DNA of 64,000 bases, from positions 3,930,145 through 3,994,144 of the forward strand of contig NC_085861.1 in NCBI RefSeq assembly GCF_034702125.1, given 5' to 3'. The position numbers and the translations under genes were made by a program. The DNA comes from Engraulis encrasicolus. Its lineage: Eukaryota; Chordata; Actinopteri; Clupeiformes; Engraulidae. Positions 28,366 through 41,500 of the stretch are shown here, piece by piece. The notes under the pieces are model-generated. The model was not told the DNA's origin, searched no databases, and saw only the letters and a list, made by a program, of their open reading frames with translations. How positions within the stretch are numbered: position 1 is the first letter of the stretch; every line of letters begins with the position of its first letter.

Positions 28366-29169
28366 CAGGGGTTTGACAAAATATCTGAGACACTTGTCAT
28401 TTTAGTGTGGGAAGTTTCATGGCTCAGGTGGACCAGCCTGTTGGCCAATCTTCATTAATTGCACATTGCACCAGTAAAGTGAAGTGTGAGGGTTCAATTA
28501 GCAGGATAAGAGCACAGTTTTTCCTCAAAATTTTGCAATGCACACAACATTATGATTGACCTATCAGAGTTCAAAAAGGAGAAATTCTTGGTGAGAGTGT
28601 AACTGTTGCATCTTTGACTGAGACAGCGAGTCTTTGTGATGTATCAAGAGTAGGGATGCAAATTATCGATTAATTCATTAATCATTAGTTGATTGCCTTA
28701 TCGATCGACTTACGGTTAATTGATAAGCGGCGTTTTCCCCCGAAATCTCAATGTTTCTTAAAAAAGAAAACTACAAAATCTAAAAATTTTAATTAAAAAG
28801 TGAGATAAAATACTACATTTAAATGAATTCTATCTCAATTCTTTAATCCAAAGGTGATTTAAATATTCCCACTATTCACACCCCTCCTCACACACACTCT
28901 TCACATGCCCATTTAACCTGGGTCTCTTTGTCAGTTGAATTGGCAATTAATGGTTTTTAATCAATTAACACATTGCTCGATTAAAGTCGATTAATCAATT
29001 AATCGTTTGCATCCCTAATCAAGAGCAACAGTATCCAAGGTAATGTTTGCATACCACCAAGAAGGACGAACCACATCCAACAGGATTAACTCTCTGGTCC
29101 ACTTGAATCTTGAAACTTCCCATGAAACATCCCACACTAAAATGCCTCAGTTATTTTGTCCAACGCCTG
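28366..29169 (+). mobile_element. Tc1-like element, internally deleted, with nested hAT MITE
   Basis: Inverted ends (TACAGGGGTTTGACAAAAT and the complement ending CGCCTGTA) lie within TA at 28364-28365 and 29170-29171. Removing the nested hAT element and one copy of its target duplication restores a transposase HTH frame ASLCDVSRATVSKVMFAYHQ. The right end lies 12 nt beyond the TRIM A stop codon, so it forms the TRIM A 3' UTR. Confidence 0.88.
28651..29017. mobile_element. hAT MITE (TAGGGATGCAAA), nested
   Basis: Ends TAGGGATGCAAATTATCG and CGTTTGCATCCCTA. Exact 8 bp target duplication ATCAAGAG at 28643-28650 and 29018-29025. The interior is rich in ATTAATCGAT. The same family sits 9 nt upstream of the TRIM A start codon. 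Confidence 0.92.
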
Positions 29170-29183
29170 TAGTTCAGCGCACC

Positions 29184-29573
29184 CTAGACCATTAACATGT
29201 ATGCACACGGGTCCAGTGAAATCCACGGGTCGATGGGAAGGAACTTCACCGGCTCCTTCTGGTGGTAGGAATCAAAAAAGGGTAATACGTCCTCAGTGAA
29301 ATCATGTTCTAGAGCATGCAGCAGCTTGCTCTTGCCGTCGTAAAAAGACAGCGTTCCCTCCTCCTGGTCCAGTTCCACTCGGACGGTCTCTGGGGGCTCG
29401 TCCAGCGTCAGGGGAGTGGACGTTCCCGCAACCTCTATGGAGTGACGCGCCGTGGAGGAAAACTGCTCGCTGCGAGAGCGAAGACACGTCACCCTGCTCC
29501 AGAGGTTGGCTCCTTCCACTTTCTTCGCCTTGATGACGCCGATGTCCCAGTATTTGTGCGCATTGACCTGCAC
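29184..29573 (-). CDS. TRIM A exon 7: SPRY C-terminus and stop
   Basis: Acceptor ttcactag; reads VQVNAHKYWDIGVIKAKK through RVELDQEEGTLSFYDGK to a TAG at 29184-29186. The C-terminus ends DPCAYMLMV. A Tc1 element begins 12 nt downstream. Confidence 0.92.
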   Translation of the reverse strand: MQVNAHKYWDIGVIKAKKVEGANLWSRVTCLRSRSEQFSSTARHSIEVAGTSTPLTLDEPPETVRVELDQEEGTLSFYDGKSKLLHALEHDFTEDVLPFFDSYHQKEPVKFLPIDPWISLDPCAYMLMV

Positions 29574-32500
29574 CTAGTGAAGAGGGTGGTTAATGAAATG
29601 CAACAATCATACACTGTGACTTCAAAGAGTTTTGGCAAATAAAAATCACAGCAAGGAAGCAGTGTGATGAATATTCAGAATAATAAACAGAGTGGTTGCA
29701 ATATTCATTCTGCTAAAAAAAAACCTTTATTCATTCCGAATGTGGCCACGCTCTGAAAATATTCAGTTTGCAGAACACTGATTCACACATGTCAACGAAA
29801 TATTCCTGAGCTTCTGTTGAACTGAATACTGACTGTTTAAAACCACCAGAAACCACCAAAACTACCTAAGAAGTTCTAAAGGGAGAAACGACTAGCTTAA
29901 AGCTCATTCCCGTTTCATCCTATGATGTAGGCAACACCCCTTTAGGAGACTTGAGAGGAGACTTTTATAACGGGCGGCGATGGGGAAATGAGACTTTTTC
30001 ACAGATAGTGAACAATCCCTTAACCCATTTTAGCCTAAGGGCTTCCGCACACCGGCTCCGACAAAGTGCTGCGCACTGCTCAGCTAAAATTCGAATCCAT
30101 TGTTTTCAATCGAACCACGCACACTGGCGCCGATGTCCGCGGACATTCACCGATGTCGGATAGCAATTAGAGACAAGTTCTATTTTGTCAGCGCCGCCCA
30201 TTGACTATCAATGCAATGTTCGAGTGAAATTGGGTTTGGGGGTCCGAATTCTGTCGGAAGCAAAAGTGCGCCACAGTGCTGTCGGAGCCAGTGTGCGGCC
30301 AGCCTAAGTCCTTTTGGGGAAAAGGTGCCCTCTCCCTATTAAAACCTAAATATCTCAATCTCCGAAGCACATACAAACATGAAATGAGTTGCATTTAAAA
30401 ACTAGAACCTTCATTTTGCATTAAAATGTGTTCATTCAGCTCTAACACACCCACATAAAACAGCTCAAATCTCAAGAAGCTTAAAGGGGTATGCCACTAT
30501 TTTGGGGCTTAATACAGTTAAAATCGTTGGCTGGGATTTATAAAGGTGGTTAAGTGTCTTATTTTTCATGTTAAGCATTGTCTTGCTTTAAGACAAGTTA
30601 AAAGAGGGAATATGTCGCTAAGCTAGTGAAAGTCAATGGATCCGTGTAGCATGCTACAATGCTACACGGATCCATTGACTTTCACTAGCTTAGCGACATG
30701 CTCCCTCTTTTAACTTGTCTTAAAGCAAGACATCGGCTTACATGAAAAATAAGACACTTTACCACCTTTATAAACCCTGGCCAACGATTTTAACTGTATT
30801 AAGCCCCAAAATAGTGGCATACCCCTTTAATGCAGCGTATATGTCGCTCCAGGACACAATTGGTTAATCCTGGGTGGTGAGATGGATGTACAAATATCAT
30901 ATTATGAGTCACATGTCTTATTCATTCTAAAAAGTTAGCGTTTTCACGTTTTTAAAAAGTGTACAGGTAAGTGTAAACATCTTCTATGGTGCATATAACT
31001 ACTGTACGGTCATTGGTCTGTAGTAGCGTACCTCCCAGACGTAGTGGTAGTCTATGACGGGCTCAGAGCCCAGGACGCAGCTGATCCGCTCAGGGTTGCT
31101 TGGAAGATTCAGTCTCCCGTAAGTGTTCTCCACAGTCGTCAGGTCATCAGACAGTACCGTTAAGCTACAGGAAGTGTTGGGGTTCAACAGCACTGGACCT
31201 GTAGAGGCGGGTGCAACACATGACTTGCTTTGCGTGTCCTTGCACGCAAAGCAAGTCGAGTGTGTGTGGGGTGAATACAGAGCGCAGTATACAAGCGATA
31301 CAGTACAATCATTGCAAGTTTGACAAAGGAAGTGGCAGTACACAGGTTTATAGGAGGTTTACATTAACTTACAGATACATTAACTTAACAATACATTACA
31401 TTTCACTAAAGCTACGTATACACACATCGTTGCTTTTTACTAGCTTCTTGCTTGCTCGCCTACTCGCCACTCTCTCACTACATCTCAATAAAACTATCAA
31501 AAAGGTACACAGTAGCACGGGGCAGTCATGGGTAAGCGGTTAGGGTGTCAGACTTGTAGCCCAAATGTTGCGGCCCGGTTCGTCTCCCGACCCGCCAGGT
31601 TGGTGGGGGGAGTAATCAGCCAGTGCTCTCCCCCATCCTCCTCCATGACTGACGTGCCCTGAGCATGGTACCGTCCCGCAACACTGCTCCCCATGGGGCG
31701 CCATTGGGGGCTTCTCCTTGCAGGAGTGAGGCATAAACTGCAATTCAATTATGTGCAATGTGCACTTGTGTGCTGTGGAGTGCTGTGTCACAATGACAAA
31801 GGGAGTTGGAGCTGTCCCAGTTGGGCTTTCGGCTAGAAGTACTCTCTTGGTACTCTAGAAGAAGTACTCTCTTCTAGGGCTGTCCTAAACGATTATTTTT
31901 CTCCTGATTGATCTATCAACTATTTATTTTAAATAGTCGATTAGTCAAACAAGTACTCTAGCACTTTAATCTTCAAGGAAATTGGGGGAAAAGAAAGAAA
32001 CCGTTAAAATTAGGTCCCTGAGCTCACAATGAGCTTTAAATCATGATAGTAGCTTATTTACTCCAAGATACAACGTCCAATTCATACGTGCTGGACAATT
32101 TTAGGTTTCAGTAAAGTAATAAAGCATAAGTAAAGTAAGTAAAAAAAGCATTGAATTAAATGAAACGATTAGTCGACTATGAAAATTCTTGTCGATTTTT
32201 ATAGTCGATTAATTGCCCCAGCCCTACTCTCTTCCATTGCACTGCTTAATTAAAGACTGGCTCAAACTACACAACTATCGCGCCGATTCTCGGCTGAAAA
32301 CCCCCCTTACGACAATCGCTGGAACGTTACCCCCCAGGACCATCGCAAGCGATTGTCGGGAAAGATTTCCTCGTCGTGAGCGACGTTCTGAGATAGAACT
32401 TTGGCAGCTCAAAGAGTCGCCGATCGCAAGTCGTAGAAATCAAACAGTGTTTGATATTTGCGACTGGAAATAGAACGTCGGGCATTGTCTCGGTGGCTGC

Positions 32501-35500
32501 GAGCAGCGACAAGATTGACAGTTGCGATTCTCTTCTAGTGTGCGGTGCACCCCGACGCCAACATCGGACACACAATCGCTAATCGTGTAGTTTGAGCCTG
32601 GCTTAAGAAGCTACATGGTATCGGTGCCACACTAACTCTACCTTGACTTCAGCTTGGGCTATGGACTCCAAGGTGCACTGGTAGGTACTCCAAGGTGCTC
32701 ATTATACTGGCAAATGAGAGGTTCCATTCTAAGGTACTCACTATACTGGCAGATGAGAGGTTCCATTCTAAGGTACTCACTATACTGGCAGATGAGAGGT
32801 CACATTCTAAGGTACTCATTATACTGGCAGATGAGAGGTTCCATTCTAAGGTACTCATTATACTGGCAGATGAGAGGTTCCATTCTAAGGTACTCACTAT
32901 ACTGGCAGATGAGAGGTCACATTCTAAGGTACTCACTATACTGGCAGATGAGAGGTCCCATTCTAAGGTGCTCATTATACTGGCAAATGAGAGGTTCCAT
33001 TCTAAGGTACTCACTACTATTAGAGATGTCCAATAATAGCGGCCCGCAGATATTATCGGCCCGATAATAGCATAAAATGTAATATCAGTAAATATCGGTA
33101 TCAGATTTATGACCTATCAAACCCGATATAATAATGCTTGAATTACTGTACACGTTTCTCCTTAATTAATTTTCTATTTTGCACAGACGATGTTAATATT
33201 TGGAAAGCTTTGTTGCATCCGAGAATGCATCTAGTGGGGCATTACAATAAAATTAAGCATATTTTGTTCCACAACAGCAGATTTGTAATGTTACCTAAAA
33301 TTTGTTATGAGGAAAAATAACCCACATACTTGTATGTCGGCATCGGTAGATATCGGAATCGAAAATTGAGAGTTGGACAATATCGGCATATCGGATATCG
33401 GCAAAAAAGCCAATATCGGACATCTCTAACTACTATACTGGCAGATGAGAGGTCCCATTCTAAGGTACTCACTATACTGGCAGATGAGAGGTCCCATTCT
33501 AAGGTACTCACTAATTCTAAGTGAAAGTGAAAGCCCTACTGGGAAACTCCAACTCCCATCGTCATTGTGACACAGCACTCCACAGCACACAAGTGCACAC
33601 TGCACACAACAAAATTGCATTTATGCCTCACCCGTGCAAGGGGGTAGCCCTCAATGGCGCGCCTAGGGAGCAGTGCGGCGGGTCAGTTCCATGCTCAGGG
33701 TACCTCAGTCATGGAGGAGGATGGGGGAGAGCACTGGTAATCTGCTAGATGAGAGGTCCCATTCTAACGGCTGTGATACATGGATGTATTTTCCATACGC
33801 TCTCAACCTGCTCGCTCGCTCGCCTCGCGTGGTGACGTAGCATTGTTTCCCGGTCAATTTAGCTTAGCTTAGCAAATGCTGTGGTCAAACAACCGTCTCT
33901 CTTCAATCACAAACACTGTATGTACAAATAAAGATGATGAAACAGGAGCGAATATATTGGTCACCTTATATATATTGGTCATTTTAAATCCCTCTGTGAA
34001 AAACGATCGGCAGATTTGACACCACCGAAATCAAAACAGCCTCCATTTTTAAATATCCCAGTACTGCTGGTGACGCACGTGACGTCACAGCGTTGAAAGC
34101 TCTCCCATTGGTTAACGCTTCGCGGTGCCGCTACATTTTTCAGCCAAGCTCAACTTTATCGCCCACCGCCCACCACCCTCGCTTCCCTATGTCACCACCT
34201 CTCGCCTCGCGTCCCAACGGAAAATAATGGAATGGCACGCTTCTACCACTTTGGAAGCACCCATGTATCTCAGGCGTAAGGTACTCACTATACGGGCAGA
34301 TGTTCCTCATGCTACGCCAGATCTCAAAGGTTAGGTTGCCCACGTGCTTTGGCATGTCAATCAGGCATCCAGAAAGGTCTTCAGCCTCCTCCTCAGTGTC
34401 GCCCAGAGCTCTGTTCACACAAGGCAGAGTCAGGAGGAGACGACTTCACCACGTGCAAAGGCCACAAACTGTACAGGAAATCTGTAAACTGTGCCACACT
34501 AGCGTGTCTTACCTTTTCAGGACATCTTCAAATTCCTGTGATCACCAAACACCAATGAAAAATAAATTAGGGTTAATAGCCAGTTGCATGTAGATATGCA
34601 TCAATCTTGGGGCGATAAGCCCGCACATTTGGGCTTGCATGCCCATGGGGACCCCGGTTCGAGTCCGGCCGAGGTAATTTCCCAGCCCTACCCCATATCT
34701 CTCTTCAGCTCATTTCCTGTCTCCTCTCACACTAGCTTGTCATAATAAAGGCCCAAAAAGCCCCCAAAACATTCTTTTTAAAAAAAAGATGCATCAATCT
34801 TCACATAATGGTTGTGAAATCCTAGTATCCAATAGTATTCCATTATCCCGTCCTTGCACATTATCAGCCAATCAGACCAAAATGGCTAATCTAATCTCTA
34901 ATTTCCTACGGCTCAATGGGTCAGGTTTGAGTTCTGTCGTTGGCACCTGGTAGCTAACTCAGATCATAGAAAGGTCCGAAATCGGCTTTCTGAAATACCC
35001 TAAAAAGCAGTGGGAAACTAGAAGCACTCAGAGAGTGCAGACCTCCGCCAAGGAAGCTGCTTGATAGAACATTTGACTGTGTTACACCCTAAATCTCTCT
35101 GCCTTCTTTTCATGGAGTCCCCGCAATTCAATTTCTGGTCACTAGGGGCGTCTAGATATATAGGCCAGCAATGGTGAAAAATCTTTTAAAAAGTCCTGGT
35201 TCCGGTCCATGATCCGGATCACCACCAGAATTTAATGACTTGTTCCTTGGGTCATTAATAACTCCAAAAAGTTTCGTCCAAAGCCGTTGATTATTTTTTG
35301 AGTTATGCTGCTGACAAACGAACAGACTGACAAACAAAAAAACAGACCGACAAACCAACGCGACCGAAAACATTACCTCCTTGGCGGAGGTACAAAATGT
35401 ATGAGTCTGTCAATCATTCAAAACAGTAGCGCATATTACCAGTGATGGACAAAATGGATTCATTAGTTCCAATCTAGTTCCACTTGGTCCTATTTAGCCA

Positions 35501-38500
35501 GGTGATTGGCTGGTTGAATGATTACCTGGCTTAATTGGACAGGTAAAACAGCGTCATTTGTAATATGTGGTTCTGGATTGCAATTAATGAATCGATTTTG
35601 CCCATCACTGCTGATTACACTGACAACTCCATCTATGACTGAAGCTTCAATGATGTACTGTTTTCTGTGGAGATGTACACCCTCAGTGTCTTGCTACGCA
35701 ATATGACTCACTTTAGGGATGCACCGATACCACTTTTTTGAAAACCGATACAAGTACGAGTACATAAATGTGTGTACTTGCCCATATCGAGTACCGATAC
35801 TGATACCTTTTCCCATCAAAATACAATGAAAATAAATGCATGGCCTTGTTTTTTTCCACCTGTGATATTTTTATTGTCCATTTCCATGTAGATTTAAATG
35901 TTAGTAAATGCAGGAGGTGGCACTTTTTTCCATGCTGCTTTCAAGTCCACAGAACGTGACAAGATTTTGCATTGTTTTGTGTAATAGCAGTATCGTTCTT
36001 GGTATCGGCAAGTGCTTGACGAGTACGAGTACGAGTATAATGAGCAGTATCGGGTGCCGATACCGATACCAGTACCGGAATCGGTGCATCCCTAACTGAC
36101 TTGTCTCTTACTCTGAGGAAGGTGATTGGCTCCATCTCTTCCATCTCTTTCTTGATGGTCTTGATTTTGCTCGAGAGAGATTTGATTTTCTTGCCCATGC
36201 TGTCCTTCTTCTCCTCCACCAGCTTGGTTTTCTTTTCCTCCTCCTTCTTCAGGTTATTTAAAAGTTTCTTTTCTTCTTCTTCCAGAAACGACCGGAGTTT
36301 CTCAAACCCCTTCTTGATCAAAGGCTCTGCTTTTTCGGCCTGTCTCTGAAATGGTTTAAGTACGTTCATTAGTGAAAGCGCACCTGGGAAACTCCTTGTG
36401 ATTACAGCTCTCTACAGCAGTGATTCCCAACCTGTGGGCCCTGAAGGTATTCCAAGTGGGCCTTGAAATCATTTTCCAAAAATAATAATCATATTTTGGT
36501 GTGTGTTGCTGTTGATTTATTTGAGTTTTATTCTTAATTGGGTCAGAGGTGGGCCCCGAACATTTTGACAGTTTCGAGTGGGCCCCAAGTTGAAAAAGGT
36601 TGGGAACCCCTGCTCTACAGCACGCTGTGCTCACTGCTAAACTGCATTTAAGGGAGCCATGTCATGCTCAGGCCACCTCAGTCATGGAGGAGGACGGGGG
36701 AGAGCACTGGGGGAGAGCACTTATTAATTACCCCCAATCCACCCCCCCCACCCCCCGCTTACCCATTTATATTCAGAAGTGGATTCAAATACTTAAATAC
36801 TCTTCTGTCGGTACTTACTTTGATGTGCTCTGCCATACTTTGGCAGGTGCTCTCCATATTTTGAAATTTCCAAAGTTTGTCTTCCAATGGTTTCAGTGCC
36901 TTCTCGATTTCTGCCGCCTTTGAAAAAAAAATGAAATCCTAAATGTTAGGCTGAAAATTCAACTTAAGGAAGAAAAATCCGCACTCACAAACTGCGTCAC
37001 ATTATTAATGTATATTACTTGATAGCCGAAACGCGTTTGCTTTTTGGACATGGTGGTAATATAAATAAATAATGAGACGCAGTTTGTGAGTGCGGATTTT
37101 TCTTCCTTAAGTTGATACATTCTATCGCGCACCCAAAGACTTTCGTTTTTCCAAGAAGTTGAGCGCGTCCTTTGCCTTAACTTGAAGGCTGAAAATTCAA
37201 GCCTGGTCATTCTGATTTCATGCAGAGGGACTCCGGACCTGCCAAATTGTGCACAGATTACAGGATTCAGTAGTGAACTGAGAGGTGAAAAAACAGTAAT
37301 AAAGACATTTTAACAAACAGACTGCTTCAGTCATCTCTTTTTTTTCTTGCCATGGCTGTAAAATAAAGTGTTACAGGTCCACTGTGTAGGATGGTGTCCA
37401 GAGTACCCAGGTGAAAAAGTGGCTCAATATAGTACAATAAAAGCATGACTGAAGTGTACTTAGCACGTTAAAAGTGCACTCGTGCTTTTTGTGCTAAGAA
37501 AAAGTATGTTTACAATATGCTTATTTAAAGTGTACTTAAAATTAGATGTAATTAAGTTGCTCTCAAAGAAAGTACACTTAGCGAACCATACTTCAAGTGG
37601 ACTTCGAAGATGTTTGGCTAAAGTGTATTTAGAGGAATATACTAATAGTGTTCTAATAGTGAACTTACTAAAAGTGTATTTTTTTAATAACATATTGCAA
37701 TTGTACTTGTTTAAAGTGCAATATGATTACACTTCACCCAAATGTCTTCGAAGTGTGATTTTCTATAGTGCGCTTTAAAGTAAATCGCTTTAACATATTG
37801 CAAGTATACTTTTTCTAAGTGCACCATGATTGTACTTCACCCAAATATCTTCAAAGTGTGCTTACACAAAGTGCATTTACCCATCATGCACCATCATACA
37901 TGTCCCATCATGCAACGCACTTCTTGGAGCTAAATTTCTGAAACAGAAAGCCATTTATCCTGAAGGAATATTTTTGGTTTGCATGAAAATATTACTCATT
38001 GTTATATTCTATGTTTATTGTAGGAGTTTTAAAATGTTTAAGTGCTACACAAAAAATGACCATGTTCCCACCGTCATTATGATGGTTACGTATATGTTCT
38101 GGTATATATAGGCTCACACTTCCCATGATATTATGGTGGGAGGTAAGTTGGAACTGGTTGCTCAAACAAAGAATAGAGGGTCACCATTAGTGATTAATTG
38201 AAGTGATTGACTGCAGGAAGGTGGAATAAGATTGATATAAAGTGAAATGTGTATCTGAAATCTCTGTAGCAATGCAATGATTGTAAATGTCAGTTGTGCT
38301 AGGCATGCATAGTGTATCACTACTGTATCACTACTGTGACATGTGGCTGTGTGTAATGTCCAAGCTGTAAGGACCAGCATGGATTGTAATATTACATTTA
38401 TATTATTTAATGTACTTGGGAGTGTACTGTAAATATACTTCAAGCATACCTGTTATATATTTACAATACTTAATATCATATACTTTTTACAGACTTAAAA

Positions 38501-41500
38501 TGTTCCAATGTAGTCCAAAGAAGCATGAAGTTAATATACTTTTATTGAACTTCTAGTAACAATAAAATGTCATAGAAGTGTACTCAAGCACACTCTTATT
38601 CCCATACGAATGCATGAAAAGCGTGTTTGGAGCATACTTTCAAAAGTATGCTTGTAGTGCACTTAAAGTTGTCCAAAAGCGGTGCCAATTTAGCATCCTC
38701 AGTGTGCTGCAAGTGTGCTGAAGTACTGCTTTAGTAGTGCTTCAGCGCACTAATAGTGCAATGAAGCGCACTTTAAATCGCCGAAAATAGTACACTTTGT
38801 ACTAAGTACGGTCAAAAACAGTACACTTTAAGTATATGGGTTTTTCACCTGGGTAGGTATTGCAACAATACCGCTCTTAGAAACTGAACCGTCTACTGCC
38901 GAATTTGATCTTTTCATGAATATTTACTATATAATGAATTAATATTTACTAGTATGACCAAAGTACAGTACGTTTTGCAACTAAAATGTCTGTTTCTGGA
39001 CATTCAAAATGGTGGACAATGCAGAAGATCTCCCTTTTCATGTATGAAAAGTGCAGTTTTCCAAGTCATAATGAATACTTAAAGGGACACTGTGTGAGAT
39101 TTTTATTGTTTATTTTCAGAATTCATGCTGCCCATTCACTAATGTTACCTTTTTCATGAATACTAACCACCACCATCAATTTCTAAGTATTCATTGTGAC
39201 TGGAAAAATAACACTTTTCATACATGAAAAGGGGGATCTTCTCCATGGTCCGCCATTTTGAATTTCCAAAAATAGCAATTTTTAGCTGCAAAAATGACTC
39301 TACTTGTACCATACTAGAAACTAGACTGCCTGTGCAGTCGCCTTCGACTGCTTAAGGTATATCCCCGAAACGCGACGCTTCCAGTCCCCAATCATTCCTA
39401 CCACTCCCGTCCACCTTTTCATGAACGTTTATGATAAATACAAAATAGAAAATAAATATATTTAATATCTATACATAGATCAATGACGTGCATAGGCTTA
39501 AAACCAAATGACTATTGTGAAAATGAAGGAAAAAATGGGGCAAATGGTAACACTGTTTTAATGGTTCACTATTACAGTGGATATACCACATTAGGTACAG
39601 TGTAATAACCAGTGTAACAATATTTAATACCACGTCATACCAGTGTGACACCATGTACCAATTTTGTACTTATATCATGTAGGCTATTTGTGTGTAAGTG
39701 GTATTACATGGTATTGCATATTTGTACACTACACTAGTACCTAGTATTACATGGTTTATTACATATGTTACACTGGTTATTACACTGTAGGCCTACCTGG
39801 TATTGCCTATTTTTTACACTGGTATTAGAGTAGTATTAGATGGTATTAGATATTGTTACACTGGTTATACTCTGTAGCCTACCTGATATGGTAGATTCAC
39901 TGAAATGGTGAACCATTAAATTAAGGAGTTACCGGCAAATCAATCCACCCAGTCAGAAGTATGGGCCAAATAAAATTCCCCCATTTTGAAAGTGTTGACC
40001 TCCCAAACTCGAATCAGTTCATGAACCTACCCTGCAGCATTCACACACTAAATCTGGGACAAATCCATCCACCGGTCAGAAGTAATGGGCCAAACAAAAA
40101 TTTGGCCATCTGGAAATTCGGCCATCTTGAAATTGTTGACCTCACAAACTCGATCAGTTCATGAACCTACACCTAGAGTTATTCACACACACAAAAATCC
40201 ACCTCCACCGGTCAGAAGTTATGGACCAAACAAAAAGATTCGCCATCTTGAAATTCAAGCCATCTTGAAAGTGTTGACCTCCCAACTCAAAGCAGTTCAT
40301 GAACCTACCCTAGAGCATTCACACACCAAATCTGGGACAAATCCATCCACCCGGTCAGAAGTTATGGACCAAACAAAAATTCGGCCATCTTGAATTCGGC
40401 CATCTTGAAAGTGTTAACCTCCAAACTGTAATCAGTTCATGAACCCACCCTGCAGCATTCACACACCAAATCTGGGACAAATCCATCCACCCGGTCAGAA
40501 GTAATGGGCCAAACAAAAATTCGGCCATCTTGAATTCGGCCATCTTGAAATTGTTGACCTCCAAACTCGAATCAGTTTATGAACCTACCCTAGAACATTC
40601 ACACACCAAATCTGGGACAAATCCATCCACCCGGTCAGAAGTTATGGACCAAACAAAAATTCGGCCATCTTGAATTCGGCCATCTTGAAAGTGTTAACCT
40701 CCAAACTGTAATCAGTTCATGAACCTACCCTAGAACATTCACACACCAAATCTGGGACAAATCCATCCACCGGTCAGAAGTTATGGACCAAACAAAAATT
40801 CGGCCATCTTGAATTCGGCCATCTTGAAAGTGTTAACCTCCAAACTGTAATCAGTTCATGAACCCACCCTAGAGCATTCACACACCAAATCTGGGACAAA
40901 TCCATCCACCCGGTCAGAAGTAATGGGCCAAACAAAAATTCGGCCATCTTGAATTCGGCCATCTTGAAATTGTTGACCTCCAAACTCGAATCAGTTCATG
41001 AACCTGCCCTAGAGCATTCACACACCAAATCTGGGACAAATCCAAACATCCGTTCAAAAGTTATCGCGTTAACACGAAAGACCTTACGCGGCGGCGGCGG
41101 CGGACGCGGCGGCGGCGGCGGTGCACGCAAAACCATTACATCCCTGACGCTCCACGTTTCGGGGATATAAATATTTGTTTATTACTTAGTAAACTTTCAT
41201 ATAAAGATCAAATTTGGCAATAGGCAGCCCAGTTTCAATGAGCAGCATAGTTGCAGTACCTTTTTTGACCATTTCCTGCACAGTGTTCCTTTAAGAGTTA
41301 GATTCTGGAAATAAACTAGCAAAAATATTACACAGTGCACCTTTAAAAAAAATCCCTAAACTTAACCTTGATCTCCTTGGCCGCCTCTTCAATCGGGCTA
41401 CAATTGTGACTCTTGTGTTTTCTCGAGTCTCGACACACCACACAGATCAGCTCCTTGTCGTCCTTGCAGAAGAGCTTGAACCTCTCGCTGTGCTCTGAGC

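Noticed and set aside
31513..31600. tRNA gene
   Set aside because: A and B boxes are present, but the sequence continues into a SINE body repeated elsewhere in the window.
32649..33067. Repeat proteins of 113-137 codons
   Set aside because: The 39 bp minisatellite is open in several frames on both strands because 39 is a multiple of three; it lies in an intron.
36119..36345. Myosin-like coiled-coil gene
   Set aside because: The Lys/Glu-rich frame is the 234-nt TRIM A coiled-coil exon with matching phases on both sides.
39961..40983. Several 60-100 codon frames with MEVNNFKMAEFKMAEF-type repeats
   Set aside because: Produced by the 140 bp satellite; they recur once per unit and have no other gene features.
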